A DNA stretch of 64,000 nt, taken from positions 62,001-126,000 of the forward strand of contig CAIVZM010000023.1 of assembly GCA_903910385.1 (NCBI GenBank), read 5' to 3'. The notes beneath the pieces are model-generated. The model searched no databases, had not been told where the DNA came from, and saw nothing but the letters and a program-made list of their open reading frames with translations. This DNA comes from an uncultured Armatimonadota bacterium. Its GTDB lineage: Bacteria; Armatimonadota; Armatimonadia; Armatimonadales; Armatimonadaceae. Positions 42,169 through 52,400 of the stretch are shown here, piece by piece. The position numbers and the translations under genes were made by a program. The first letter of the stretch is position 1. Each line of letters begins with the position of its first letter.

Positions 42169-43515
42169 ATGGCATCGCCCTTGACAATTGACGCCGCTTA
42201 TCTTGCCCCGGATGTAACGCCCGAAATGGTTTCCGCATGGAGGCGACGTACCGAATATGCGAAGGAAACTCTCGTCTCTGGCAGTGGAGCGGGTAACGAC
42301 TTTCGTGGCTGGCTTGACCCGGCTTCCATGGTAACGGATGCGGAACTGACCGAAATAGAGAGTGTCGCCAGCGATTTACGGGCGAAATCCGATACGCTGA
42401 TCGCGATTGGCATCGGCGGCTCCTATCTGGGAGCGCGGGCGGTCATCGAAGCGTTAAGCCCTGCGGCGCCGGTCGTTTTCGCCGGGAACAGCATCTCGGC
42501 GCGTTACCATTCGGATGTGCTGGCGTCGCTTGCGGGAAAGCGCGTTGCGGTCAATGTCATTTCAAAGAGCGGTACAACTACCGAACCGGCAGTCGCCTTC
42601 CGACTTTTTCGGGAATATGTGGAGAAAACGGCGGGAACCGATGCCGCAAAAGACCTGATCGTCGCTACTACCGACCGTAAGAAGGGGGCGCTACGGAAAG
42701 TCGCCAATGAAGTCGGCTACCGCACTTTCCCGATTGGCGACGATATAGGAGGGCGCTACTCCGTTCTTTCCGCCGTTGGTCTCTTGCCAATCGCTTATGC
42801 GGGAGTGGATATCAAAGCCTTGCGGCAGGGAGCGATTGACACCGCATCGCTCGTGTCTGAAAGCGACCCGCTGAAAAATCCCGCCCTGTTCTATGCCGCC
42901 GCACGGAATCTTCTTTACAATCAAGGCTACGCCGTCGAAGTTTTCGCATCGTTCGAACCGCGTCTCCACTTTATAGCGGAGTGGTGGAAGCAACTTTTCG
43001 GTGAATCGGAAGGCAAAGATCAGTCGGCGCTTTTCCCGGCATCCATTGATCTGACCGCCGATTTGCATTCCATGGGGCAATATATGCAACAGGGAAGGCG
43101 ACAATTGATCGAGACCTTCGTCGTGATCGAGGAAGGCGAACCGAACCTTCTCCTCCCGACCGGCGATGATGCCGACGAATTGGGATATCTGGCGGGTCAA
43201 CCGTTGACCGCCATCAACAAAGCGGCGTATCAGGCGACCGCTCTGGCGCATCGGGATGGCGGCGTGCCCAATATGACGGTCACAATACCGCGCCTGGATG
43301 CCTACTACCTCGGGGCGTTGCTGTATTTCTTCGAGTATGCCTGTGGCGTCTCCGGTTATCTGCTGGGAGTCAACCCGTTCGACCAACCGGGCGTCGAAGC
43401 GTATAAGAAGAATATGTTCGCCCTTCTGGGAAAGCCCGGCTACGAAGCGCAGACCGAGAAACTCAAAGCGTCCGTCGCCAACCAACCCGAAGGCAGCATC
43501 ATTCGTTTCGCCTGA
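42169..43515 (+). CDS. pgi: Glucose-6-phosphate isomerase
   Basis: A 448-residue phosphoglucose isomerase of the short bacterial type. IGIGGSYLGARAV binds the phosphate, SKSGTTTEPAVAFR and GGRYSVLSAVGLLP are the family signatures, and the active-site Glu, His and Lys lie in FAEWWKQLFGESE-like, DLHSMGQY and VEAYKKNMFALL segments. It interconverts glucose-6-phosphate and fructose-6-phosphate. ATG at 42169 is 11 nt after GAGGAG and is preferred to a TTG three codons upstream. TACAAT at 42141 is a likely -10 box. Confidence 0.96.
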   Translation: MASPLTIDAAYLAPDVTPEMVSAWRRRTEYAKETLVSGSGAGNDFRGWLDPASMVTDAELTEIESVASDLRAKSDTLIAIGIGGSYLGARAVIEALSPAAPVVFAGNSISARYHSDVLASLAGKRVAVNVISKSGTTTEPAVAFRLFREYVEKTAGTDAAKDLIVATTDRKKGALRKVANEVGYRTFPIGDDIGGRYSVLSAVGLLPIAYAGVDIKALRQGAIDTASLVSESDPLKNPALFYAAARNLLYNQGYAVEVFASFEPRLHFIAEWWKQLFGESEGKDQSALFPASIDLTADLHSMGQYMQQGRRQLIETFVVIEEGEPNLLLPTGDDADELGYLAGQPLTAINKAAYQATALAHRDGGVPNMTVTIPRLDAYYLGALLYFFEYACGVSGYLLGVNPFDQPGVEAYKKNMFALLGKPGYEAQTEKLKASVANQPEGSIIRFA

Positions 43516-43538
43516 ATTACAGTAAGTCAATCGGAGTA

Positions 43539-43564
43539 CGTCGGGCGCGAAGCCGCGCCCGACG
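43539..43564 (+). terminator. GC-rich hairpin after pgi
   Basis: CGTCGGGCGCG (43539-43549) and CGCGCCCGACG (43554-43564) form a perfect 11-bp stem around a four-base AAGC loop, between pgi and a small membrane-protein gene. It is followed by GGGAATTT, a weak U-tract. Confidence 0.55.
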
Positions 43565-43579
43565 GGGAATTTCTGGCTT

Positions 43580-43912
43580 ATGGATATTTATAACCGAGTC
43601 CCGGCAATTTTAGTCACTGCTCTGGCCATCGCCAGCTGGCAGGCAGTTTTCACCCCGGCGCTTTTCGGGATGACCAAAGCGTGCCCGGGGTGGCTCGCCA
43701 CAATGATGACGCTTGTTGCTCTAACCCTCTGGTTTTCCATTCTGGATAAAGCGACCAGAGAATACGTGAATCTCACGGATGCCGAGAAGAAGCGCGTCGG
43801 TAAACCAACATCGTTCGGCTACCGTTTCGGCGTCGTGTGTACCAGTCTATGTATTGCTGAAATAATTGGTATTTCCATCGCAAGGTTTTTCGGGGCGATT
43901 AAGTGGCTATGA
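43580..43912 (+). CDS. Small membrane protein (110 aa), uncharacterised
   Basis: A 110-residue protein with three hydrophobic helices (about 8-28, 38-58 and 82-102) and a short basic loop (NLTDAEKKRVGKP) between the last two. It resembles small integral membrane proteins of unknown function; I recognise no family. It lies between the pgi hairpin and the large helicase cassette and has no obvious promoter of its own. Confidence 0.65.
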   Translation: MDIYNRVPAILVTALAIASWQAVFTPALFGMTKACPGWLATMMTLVALTLWFSILDKATREYVNLTDAEKKRVGKPTSFGYRFGVVCTSLCIAEIIGISIARFFGAIKWL

Positions 43913-44065
43913 TGCTTTTCGCCGAGGCTATCGCTGAATTGAATCTCAAAGACAGTGTTCACCATTCAGCTTTAATATTCCGACAATAATAACATTCCAA
44001 AATCATTGTAAGGAGTCATAAGGATTTGAGACCAATACTGCGCAAAAAGCCAGGACAAGCGAAAA

Positions 44066-46375
44066 ATGAGACGTTTTCTCTTACACCAGAGGAAATTCTT
44101 TCTCTTACACCAGAGGAAATTCGCCGCCGTCGCTGGGTCGGCGTCGTCGTCGCACGGCAGGAAAGCGACCCGGCAAACTCCGTTTTATGTATCGCAATTT
44201 CCTGCCTACGACGGGGAAAAACGCGAAAACATCACCCCTCCCGACGAGCGGGAATTCCTTCCGCTCTGGCAAGCCCCCCCGCCCGCCGCACAGGAAGGAA
44301 CCTTCTGGGAATTCGCCGTCGCCCCCGTTCTCCTCCCGACTCCCGAACAGGCGGAATCCGACGCAACGGAAAGCGCGGAGGAGGCAAAATCCGTCTACCG
44401 TTACCCCGTCGTGACCACGGACGCCGAGGCTCCGCGCCGCGTCCTTGTCGTCGAAGACGCCCTAACGGAACAAACCGCCGCTCCGACGCGCACTGGCCCC
44501 GTCATGCGAAGCCTGAACGGCGCCGCGCCCAACGGCCCGACGCTGGAGGAGAAAATCGAGGAGGCCCGCCGCCGTTGGACGGAGGCGGGCCGCGCCAAAG
44601 CCTGTCCGGGCGAACTGCTGTTACGTTTCGGTGATAAAGGTTGTGTCGGCCCCCTGCCGCTGATAAAAGGCGACGACGACCGCTGGCGCGTCCCTCCCGG
44701 CTGTTACCCCCTGCGCTCCGCTCCGCCCGCCGATTCTCTTTCCATCGTCAAGGTCGGTAGCGGCAAATATAGCCTTCTTTCGTCCGCGAAACCTCTGCCC
44801 GCCGTTATCGCCCTGTTGGATTTCCGCCCGGACGCCGCCCTGCTCTCTGAATTCACCGAAAACGAGGAAACGGCGACCGCTTCTCTGCCCACGTCTGACG
44901 CGCTTCACGAACCGTATCTCGCGTTCCGTCAAAAGAAAATCGCCGAACGTCTCGCCTCCGAAAAAGCCTTACGCCACCAGTTGCGGGAGTCCTTCGCTGT
45001 CGACCCAAAATTCCTCCAAGAGCGGGACGCCGCCATTGCTGAGGCCGTCGAAAAAGCGGTCGCCGACTCGCAAGACCGCCTTCGCGCCGCCGAAACCACT
45101 GCACAGGAAATGGAAGCCAAGCTGGTTTACAAACGCGAACGTCTTGCGGAAATCGAATCCCGACTTGCTTCCGCCGACGCGCAGGAATCTGCTCTCACCG
45201 CCGAGCGCATCGCCGAAATTTCCGCCCAAATCGCTGGACAGACCGCCGCAACCGTCGCCGGACAAATCATAGAAAAAACGCTGGTCCTGCAGCGCGAGGC
45301 CGTGAATTCCCTGACCGCCGAAATCTCCGCTGTTCTCACGAAGCTCACACCGACGCCTGCCGTCCCGGAAATCCGCCCGACGTCAGCCTTTATCGCCAGA
45401 CTGCGCGAAAGAAACGACGGGCTGGAAATCGTCACCACCGCAAATGAAACCGCGCACGAACTGTCCCGCCAACTGCAATGGACGGGTTCCGGGGACGAAA
45501 AAACCGCCAAACTCCTTGTGGCGACGTGGCTTTCCGGCCTGACGCCGCTTCTCATTGGACCGGAGGCGCTGCGTCTGCTGCGCGTCGCCGACGAGAGCAT
45601 CTGTGGTGGCGGAAAGTTGTCGCCCCTACTTTGCGCGACGCTGAATCCGGTCATGGGCGACGTGTCGGAGATTTTCGGGCGTGTTGGACCGAACGGACGC
45701 TACCGTCCGCACCCCGCCGGATTCGCCGACTTGCTCGCCGCCCCGCGCCCCGACCGTATCGTTTTGCGAATTGCCGCCCTCGCCGATGCCAACCTTTGCG
45801 ATATTCCCGCCGTCCTGTCGCCTCTGTTAGAAGCGTGGGCGGACGCGCCGGAAAACGACGAAGACCCAATATTACCACCACTTCTGCACCCCGCCGCCGT
45901 TCCCGCCGATGACCCGTATTTGCCGCTGGCGCAAAGTCGCTGGCCCCGTAGCGTCCTGCCCGCCTTAATCTGGCGCGACAATCCTGCCGCGCTCCCGCCC
46001 CCGCCCGCCTTCTGGGATTCCCTCGTCATCATTTACGCCCAATCCACGGCCCACAGCGGCCCGCAACGCCGCCCCGCGTTCCGCGCCCTTGCGCCCGACG
46101 ATTGGCGCACAATACGGCAAGGCGTCCTTAGCGCCGCAACAAAAGAGGCGTTTGACCATCCGACGTCCCAGAGTCTGTACGCCGCCTTGCGGCAATGCGG
46201 CACGGATGCCGCCGACGCCCTGCAAATGACTCGACTTTATCACCTGCTGCCGCGGCGCCTCGCCGCCGGAAGCGACTTGCCTGATTTGCCACAGGAGGAC
46301 GAAAACGCCGCCCGTGTCCGCGCCCTATTCCCGCGCCCCTTCGCCTTCGGTCCCGCCCTTTCAGGAGGGAAATAA
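44066..46375 (+). CDS. Cassette protein A: coiled coil plus possible degenerate AAA-type domain
   Basis: The first gene of the helicase cassette; 769 residues from this ATG, but the true N-terminus is doubtful (see the separate repeat entry). Residues 60-250 are Pro/Ala-rich with a basic stretch. Residues 275-430 are a long charged coiled coil (ERLASEKALRHQL, AEIESRLASADAQE). In the C-terminal third, PLLIGPEALRLL, then FGRVGPNGRYRPHPAGFADLLAA and DANLCDIPAVLSPLLEAW follow the order of an AAA-type ATPase that lost Walker A (no GKS/T) and Walker B; this is my inference. The stop overlaps the next start (TAATG). No family recognised. Likely a scaffold or sensor of a defence complex. Confidence 0.75.
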   Translation: MRRFLLHQRKFFLLHQRKFAAVAGSASSSHGRKATRQTPFYVSQFPAYDGEKRENITPPDEREFLPLWQAPPPAAQEGTFWEFAVAPVLLPTPEQAESDATESAEEAKSVYRYPVVTTDAEAPRRVLVVEDALTEQTAAPTRTGPVMRSLNGAAPNGPTLEEKIEEARRRWTEAGRAKACPGELLLRFGDKGCVGPLPLIKGDDDRWRVPPGCYPLRSAPPADSLSIVKVGSGKYSLLSSAKPLPAVIALLDFRPDAALLSEFTENEETATASLPTSDALHEPYLAFRQKKIAERLASEKALRHQLRESFAVDPKFLQERDAAIAEAVEKAVADSQDRLRAAETTAQEMEAKLVYKRERLAEIESRLASADAQESALTAERIAEISAQIAGQTAATVAGQIIEKTLVLQREAVNSLTAEISAVLTKLTPTPAVPEIRPTSAFIARLRERNDGLEIVTTANETAHELSRQLQWTGSGDEKTAKLLVATWLSGLTPLLIGPEALRLLRVADESICGGGKLSPLLCATLNPVMGDVSEIFGRVGPNGRYRPHPAGFADLLAAPRPDRIVLRIAALADANLCDIPAVLSPLLEAWADAPENDEDPILPPLLHPAAVPADDPYLPLAQSRWPRSVLPALIWRDNPAALPPPPAFWDSLVIIYAQSTAHSGPQRRPAFRALAPDDWRTIRQGVLSAATKEAFDHPTSQSLYAALRQCGTDAADALQMTRLYHLLPRRLAAGSDLPDLPQEDENAARVRALFPRPFAFGPALSGGK
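44075..44122. repeat. Perfect 24-bp tandem repeat in the N-terminus of cassette protein A
   Basis: Two abutting copies of a 24-bp unit beginning TTTCTCTTACACCAG lie at 44075-44098 and 44099-44122. In the frame of the 44066 ATG they encode FLLHQRKF twice. In the next frame, which has a TTG start at 44026 ten nt after TAAGGAG, they encode FSLTPEEI/LSLTPEEI, which looks more like real protein. Confidence 0.9.
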
Positions 46376-48414
46376 TGCGTCCCGCGCTTTCCCTCTCCGA
46401 CGAATACTTATTATGGAACGCCCGCCTTCTTGAATTCTCCCTGATCGAAGGCGTGGACGAGGACGGGCGTTTCTTTCTCTCCGTACAGGAATTCCTTGAC
46501 GCCGAACCCGACGGATTCGACGCCGCCAAAGAGCGTTTTCTGCGCCCCGTCCAAAGCGTCTACGAAGATTTGCGGACGCACACTACCAACCCCGTCCGTG
46601 AACTCTACGAAACGACGGACGCAAAAGGCCAGCCCGCCTGCGTCGCCTTTCTGGGTGCATCCGTTCTCGCCTCGGAAGCGGCGGAGGGTAATTCGTACTA
46701 CCAATACCTTGCCGAAATATTGAAACAGCCGCAAGACGGAAGCGGCGTCTGGGGCTTTGTTCATGAATCCTTCGCCGCTGCATGGCAATGGTTAGACCGC
46801 TATCTTCAGCGAACGCAGGACTGTGAAATCGCGCCGCCGGAGGAAAACGGGAAAAAATACGTTCGCTGGCCCCGCATGCACTGCCTTTTGCGGGCGGGCG
46901 ATGTCGCGGACTTGCCCTACTTCTTCATAGACTACGGCATCAAGCCACTGCGGGGAATTTCCGAAGAAGCCTTAAAGGAGCGCTTCCAGCGCTGGCTCAC
47001 GGGGAACGGAAAATATAAAATCGCGCCGCGCGCCCAACGCGCCTGGCGGGACAGCGTTCGGCAACCGGGCATTGTGCGCCAAATCGCCCGTGTCCTGTCG
47101 CAGTGGGACGGTCTTCCTCCAGTGGTCAACGGTGGCGCGGGTACGGCCCGACTGCGCCGGACAAACCGCATTTTCGCCTCGCTTGCCTTAGAAATGAACG
47201 ACGGCGAACTCAGCAAACTCCTGCTCCGCGTCAAGCGACCGGAAAACCGCCCTGATTTCCCGGAGCGTGTGCCGATAGGCGGCTCAATGGGCATCGAAAA
47301 AGTCGAATTGACCTTCGCCCGAAACCGAATCCTCTGTGACCGAATTATTCCGCCATCATGGAGCGGGGCCTTGCATGATGGAATCGAGAGCGGCGTCGCG
47401 GGGCGCGTTGCTTTGGTTGGGAAAAAAGCATTCGCCTTCGTTGCAACTGAGTTCGGCGACTACGAAAACGCTCCTGCCCTGCGCCTCAATCAGACGGGAA
47501 TTGTCCTCTGCCGGACGGAATGCGCCGCGACGCTGCTTTTCCGCCTTAACTCCTGCACCAACCCGCCGCCCAAACGCCGCGACCTCCGTGAAAAATTGCC
47601 GGGATGGACGCTGCTATCCGGCTTTATTCCGGTGCGAGCGGGCTTTGACGAATGTTTCGGCGTCCGTTTCTCGGAGGAAGTCTTGATTCGTCCGCTCGGC
47701 GGTCTACGCTTCGGCAAATCCCGAGACTGGATGCAAGGCGCGCCGCCCGCCGAAATCGAGTTCCTCGGCGCAACCATAACCGAGGCGCTTGTCAACGGTC
47801 AGTCGGTTCCCGTCGTCCATCGCCTCGCTGACGTGCGCGGCCTGTTGGACGCGCCGGAAAACTACCTCATTCATGCGGGCGACAGCCGCTACGCCCTGCG
47901 AATCGTCCCACCGGAAATAGAATTCCGCCCGTTAGACGCCACTTACAGAGACGCCCTCTTTCTCACAGAGGACGCCCCGGAACGGTACGACGCTGCGATG
48001 GAGGAGATTACCGCGCCCATCCCGACGGAATTATCCCCGGATTCGCCGCTCGAAACCAATCTTTCCCAATGCCTCCTTCTCGGCCCCACACCCGACACCG
48101 CGCCAGAATGGGCGTTCGGCGGCGTTGACGGCGTAATTTCCGTCGTCGCCCTGACGGAAAACCCTGTCGCCCCGCCCCTTCACGCCCTCCATTCTTCGCC
48201 CACCGCCGACCTCTGGGCGAGAAGGGTTCTTTCCCTCGTCCCCGTCCGAATCGGACTCTATACGACAACCGCAATGCCCCCTTCCCCTGACGTATCGCGC
48301 CGTATCGCCGAAACGTGGGAAGCCTACCGACGCAAGGCCCAGATTCTTCGGCAAGCCGCACAAAATCGCCGCCGGACAATCATTGGCTCCCGCAAAGAGG
48401 AGGAATTTTGGTAA
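46375..48414 (+). CDS. Cassette protein B: large protein of unknown function (679 aa)
   Basis: A 679-residue soluble protein with no recognisable motif. The N-terminus (LSLSDEYLLWNARLLEFSLIEGVDEDGRFFLSVQEFL) and a W(P)R segment around residue 165 (YVRWPRMHCLLRAGDVADLPYFFIDYGI) look like defined alpha/beta domains. The middle and C-terminal parts are strand-rich, ending in a basic helix (EAYRRKAQILRQAAQNRRR). It starts on the last base of gene A's stop and is overlapped by the TTG start of gene C. Its invariable fit between A and C suggests a core subunit; I cannot name a family. Confidence 0.8.
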   Translation: MRPALSLSDEYLLWNARLLEFSLIEGVDEDGRFFLSVQEFLDAEPDGFDAAKERFLRPVQSVYEDLRTHTTNPVRELYETTDAKGQPACVAFLGASVLASEAAEGNSYYQYLAEILKQPQDGSGVWGFVHESFAAAWQWLDRYLQRTQDCEIAPPEENGKKYVRWPRMHCLLRAGDVADLPYFFIDYGIKPLRGISEEALKERFQRWLTGNGKYKIAPRAQRAWRDSVRQPGIVRQIARVLSQWDGLPPVVNGGAGTARLRRTNRIFASLALEMNDGELSKLLLRVKRPENRPDFPERVPIGGSMGIEKVELTFARNRILCDRIIPPSWSGALHDGIESGVAGRVALVGKKAFAFVATEFGDYENAPALRLNQTGIVLCRTECAATLLFRLNSCTNPPPKRRDLREKLPGWTLLSGFIPVRAGFDECFGVRFSEEVLIRPLGGLRFGKSRDWMQGAPPAEIEFLGATITEALVNGQSVPVVHRLADVRGLLDAPENYLIHAGDSRYALRIVPPEIEFRPLDATYRDALFLTEDAPERYDAAMEEITAPIPTELSPDSPLETNLSQCLLLGPTPDTAPEWAFGGVDGVISVVALTENPVAPPLHALHSSPTADLWARRVLSLVPVRIGLYTTTAMPPSPDVSRRIAETWEAYRRKAQILRQAAQNRRRTIIGSRKEEEFW

Positions 48415-49424
48415 ACGCACAGACGTCACCGTATTATTCCGAGCAGGCGGAACGGTTGCTTTCGTGGATGACGCACCCATCCTATCAGGGCGAAATTAGC
48501 GACGCGCAACTACGCTCCGCCGTTGAGAACGTTATCGCCGCGCCGGAAGAGAGAGACCGTTTCCGCCGAACCTTTTTACGTCGTCTCCGGTTGCTCGGCT
48601 TTGTTCTGGAAACCCAGCGCGGTTGGCGCGTCTGTCCGCCCCGGTTGCTGTTACTGCCCCAGAGCGCGAGTGGAAAACAGGAGGAATTGGCGGCGACCCT
48701 GAGTGGGGCGCGGACGCCGCAACTGTTGGCGCAGATTCAGTGCGAAGCGGAACGCCGCCGCCTTCGTCTTGAGACCATGCCGCTGTATCAGGCGCCCGCC
48801 CGCGTCATCGTCCGGGCGATGCGGGACGATTTGCAGACGTTGGCGCAAGAAATAAAGATTCCCCTGATTCGGGATGCGCCGCAGCAGGCCATAAAGTTCA
48901 TCCCGCCCATTTCCCGCTTGCTGGCGACGACGGAACCCGTTCTCCTGCCTACAAGTCAGCGTTTCGATGTATTTGACTTCGATACCCTACTCTGGCGACC
49001 GCCGACCGACGCAGACGACAAAAACGCCGATTTGCCCCCTGTAGGACAGGCGCGGCGTCACGGCGCGGAAGAAAACCGCCCGACGCTTTACTATGTCGGG
49101 ACGCAACGCGGCGCTCTGGCGGCAACGCATTGGGGCGAGGCGGTCTTTATGGCGGCGTTTCTGTTGAGGCGTTCTCTCTGCCGCTACGACGCCGAAAGCG
49201 GCGAACTGTGGACGCCCGCCTATCCGCCCGAAGCGGCGGCGCGGACGCTCTGTCTTTGCTCCGGTCGCCCGCCCCAGGGGGCGGACAATCAAACGCGGGA
49301 GCGCTTTCTCCGCGTCCCGCCGCATATCGCCGAGGCCGTTCTCAAGCGATTGGGGCAGGATTATCCCATTCCGAGCGTCGCGCCGCCTTCCGCCGGACGG
49401 ATTTTTTGGCTAAATGGCAGGTAA
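48408..49424 (+). CDS. Cassette protein C (about 338 aa), possibly winged helix-containing
   Basis: I start this gene at the TTG at 48408, 4 nt after GAGGAGG and overlapping gene B by 7 nt; a longer frame upstream has no ribosome-binding site. The first 90 residues (RRTFLRRLRLLGFVLETQRGWRVCPPRLLLLP) look like a small helical domain plus a beta-hairpin wing. SGARTPQLLAQIQCEAERRRL follows. The rest alternates strands and helices, with a TLYYVGTQRGAL segment and a C-terminal cluster containing CLCSGRPPQG. No catalytic motif is apparent. It may be the recognition or adaptor subunit of the helicase. Confidence 0.78.
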   Translation: MVNAQTSPYYSEQAERLLSWMTHPSYQGEISDAQLRSAVENVIAAPEERDRFRRTFLRRLRLLGFVLETQRGWRVCPPRLLLLPQSASGKQEELAATLSGARTPQLLAQIQCEAERRRLRLETMPLYQAPARVIVRAMRDDLQTLAQEIKIPLIRDAPQQAIKFIPPISRLLATTEPVLLPTSQRFDVFDFDTLLWRPPTDADDKNADLPPVGQARRHGAEENRPTLYYVGTQRGALAATHWGEAVFMAAFLLRRSLCRYDAESGELWTPAYPPEAAARTLCLCSGRPPQGADNQTRERFLRVPPHIAEAVLKRLGQDYPIPSVAPPSAGRIFWLNGR

Positions 49425-49460
49425 ATTTCACCGATTCACCTAAATTTAGATTCAATCGCT

Positions 49461-52400
49461 ATGCAAAACCCTTTCGATGTCTTTGACGCCGTGCGCGGCG
49501 CGTATCTGCGCTATCTGCGAAGCCCGTTCCGTCTGCGTTACAACGACGTGATGAAAGAACGGGAAGATTTGCTAGACCGCGACGGCGAGATGTACCGCGA
49601 ACCGCTGTTCGAACCGCTCCCGTACTATATCTCCTCCGGAAAAACCGTCGCGGCGGCGTGCGCCGCCCTCGGAGAGGACTCCCGAATCGCCGAATTCCTG
49701 AATGCTGGACTGTTTCCCGCGACGCAGACGCTTTATGAGCATCAATGGGAAGCATGGGACAACTCGCGGCAGGGCAAGCCCGTCGTCATCACTTCTGGCA
49801 CGGGTTCCGGTAAAACGGAATGTTTTCTGCTGCCGTTGTTCGCTTCGCTGGCGGCGGAGGCGTCGCGCCAGTGGGCGAAAACGCGCTGTCCCGCTGGGCC
49901 GAAAGCGCCCTACTGGTGGGATAAATCCAATAAACGCCTTCCGCAGCGCGAGTCCGAACCGCCAAGCCATCGGCCCGCCGTCCGCGCCCTGATGCTGTAT
50001 CCCCTGAACGCTCTGGCGGAAGACCAATTAGGTCGCATCCGGGAGGCCTGCGACTCCGAAAAGGCCCGTCTCTGGCGGCAAACATACTGTGATGGCCACC
50101 GTCTCTGGTTCGGTCGCTACACCGGAGCGACACCGATTCCCGGTGAGCGGCAGGAAGCGTCGCCGGAGAAACAGACGCGGTTGCAGACTGAAATGCGAAA
50201 AATGGCGCGGGACTGGGACAAAGCGGTCGCCTCCGCCGAAAAAGCCCGCAGCGACGCAGAGGTGTTGCGCCGCGAAGGGAAAAACGCCGAGGCGGAACGA
50301 TTGGAAAAAAGCGCCGAAGAAACTCTCAAATTCTTTCAAGACCCCGCCGGAGCGCAGATGTGGTCGCGCTGGGATATGCAGGAAACGCCGCCTGATATCC
50401 TCATCACCAACTACTCGATGCTCAACATTATGCTGATGCGCTCGGTAGAAAACGATATTTTTGACCAGACCAGAGACTATCTCAGAGCCAACCCGCAAAA
50501 CGTCTTCCATCTCATAGTCGACGAACTTCACACCTATCGGGGAACCCCTGGAACAGAAGTCGCCTATCTGCTCCGCACTTTTCTTGATCGCATCGGTCTG
50601 ACCCCAGATTCCCCCCAACTCCGTATCCTAGCCACCTCTGCCTCGCTGGAAGGTAACGATGCCCAAAGCCGCCAGTACCTTCAAGATTTCTTTGGGCGAG
50701 ATAAAGCCGATTTCGTCATTCTGCCGGGGAAGCGTGAGACATTCCCGCCGCCGCACGGCGATTTCACCCGATTCGCCGAAGCGTTGGCGGATTTCGAGGA
50801 GAAAAACGGCGACTTAACTCTTCAAGCCGCGCTTGACCGTAAGGCGTCCTCGCTCACGGACGCGCTGCGCGTCTCCGGGGCACTGGCGAAAATCACCGAA
50901 GCCGCCGCGCTCGGCCCTTTTACCGACGCCCGACTGGCTCGGGAAGTCTTCGGCGGCGAAGGCGGCCCCGAACTTGCGGCGGCGCGCGGTTTGATTCGCG
51001 CCGTCACAGGCGCGGCGGACGCCAAAGGCCGCGCTCCCCTGCCCGTGCGCTGTCACCTGTTTTTCCGTGGCGGCGGACGCCTGTGGGCCTGCGCCAACCG
51101 GGACTGCAGGGGGGCGAAGCGCGGACGCGGACCCTTGCGGCGTCCTATCGGACGCCTTTTCACCGAACCTCAGCCGCGCTGCTCGGACTGCGGTTCCTGC
51201 GTCCTCGAACTGCTCTTCTGTCAAACGTGCGGCGAAACCTTCCTCGGCGGCTATCGGGACGACGCCCCCGACAACGGTGGCGACCGCCTTTCCCCAGATT
51301 ACCCCTTTCTGGAAAAACTTCCCGACTCTGGCCCTTCCTTCAAGCGCAAGCAAAGCGAATTCGCCCTGTTTTGGCCCGCACATGAAACGGAGATTTATCA
51401 CAAAACGCCCAGGCAAGGAGACGCATGGGCATTCCCGCAAGATAACATTCCCTGCTCTTGGTCGCCCGCGACCCTCGAACTTTCTAACGCTTCGCTCCGC
51501 AAACGGCGCGAGGTAATGGAAACGACGGCGACGACATCGGCGGGTTATACCTTCACCTCCGAGAAACCCGAATCATCGGACGCTCTGCCCTGGCATTGCC
51601 CGCACTGTGGCGAATATTGGGGCCGACGGACGCGGGGGCCGAAGTCGCCCATTCGCCCGATGAACGCCAGTGTACACCGCGTCACGCAATTGATGTTTGA
51701 CGCCCTTTTGCGTCAAATGGAGGACGCCGGGACGCGCAAAATGGCCCTATTCTCCGATAGCCGACAGGACGCCGCCAAACTTTCCACGGGCGTCAAAATG
51801 GCTCATTACCGCGACACCTTGCGTCAATCTGCCCTTTCCGCTGTTGGTCACGCCGCCGATAGACAAACAGCGCAAACCGAATCCGCGTACCAGCGCTGGC
51901 GCGATTGCCTCGAACTCAAATCCCTACTCGAAATCTCACCAGACACACGCAGCGTCGAACAAAAGGCGCGTTTCACCTTCCTCAAAGGACAGTATCCCCC
52001 TGAGCGGAATGCTATAGAGGATTACCTCGCCAACCCGGAAACGGAAACTGAACCGGAATGTATTCACGAGCCGACGAGCGGCGCAGCGTTCACCGTTCTT
52101 CCCTACCGCGAACTTCGGGTCTTCGCTCGCGAACGGCTGCTGCGGGTAGGCATTAACCCCGGCGGGCCAACCCGCCTTACCAATGCCTACGCCGACCCGG
52201 AGACAAAGGAAGTGCGCTTCGCATGGACGACGCTTTTCGACTGGCGACAACACGAATACCGCACAAGCCTGACTCATCGGGAAAAGGATTTGCAAAATCG
52301 CATTGAGGACGCTTTGGATGAATCTCTGTTCCAGCGCGTTCTTTTCGCCACAGCAGGTCGCGACTTCGAATCCCTGCGCCTCGGCTATCTCACCGCCGCC

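Noticed and set aside
42691-43530. Open frame of 279 codons on the minus strand
   Set aside because: Antisense to pgi, which is unmistakable.
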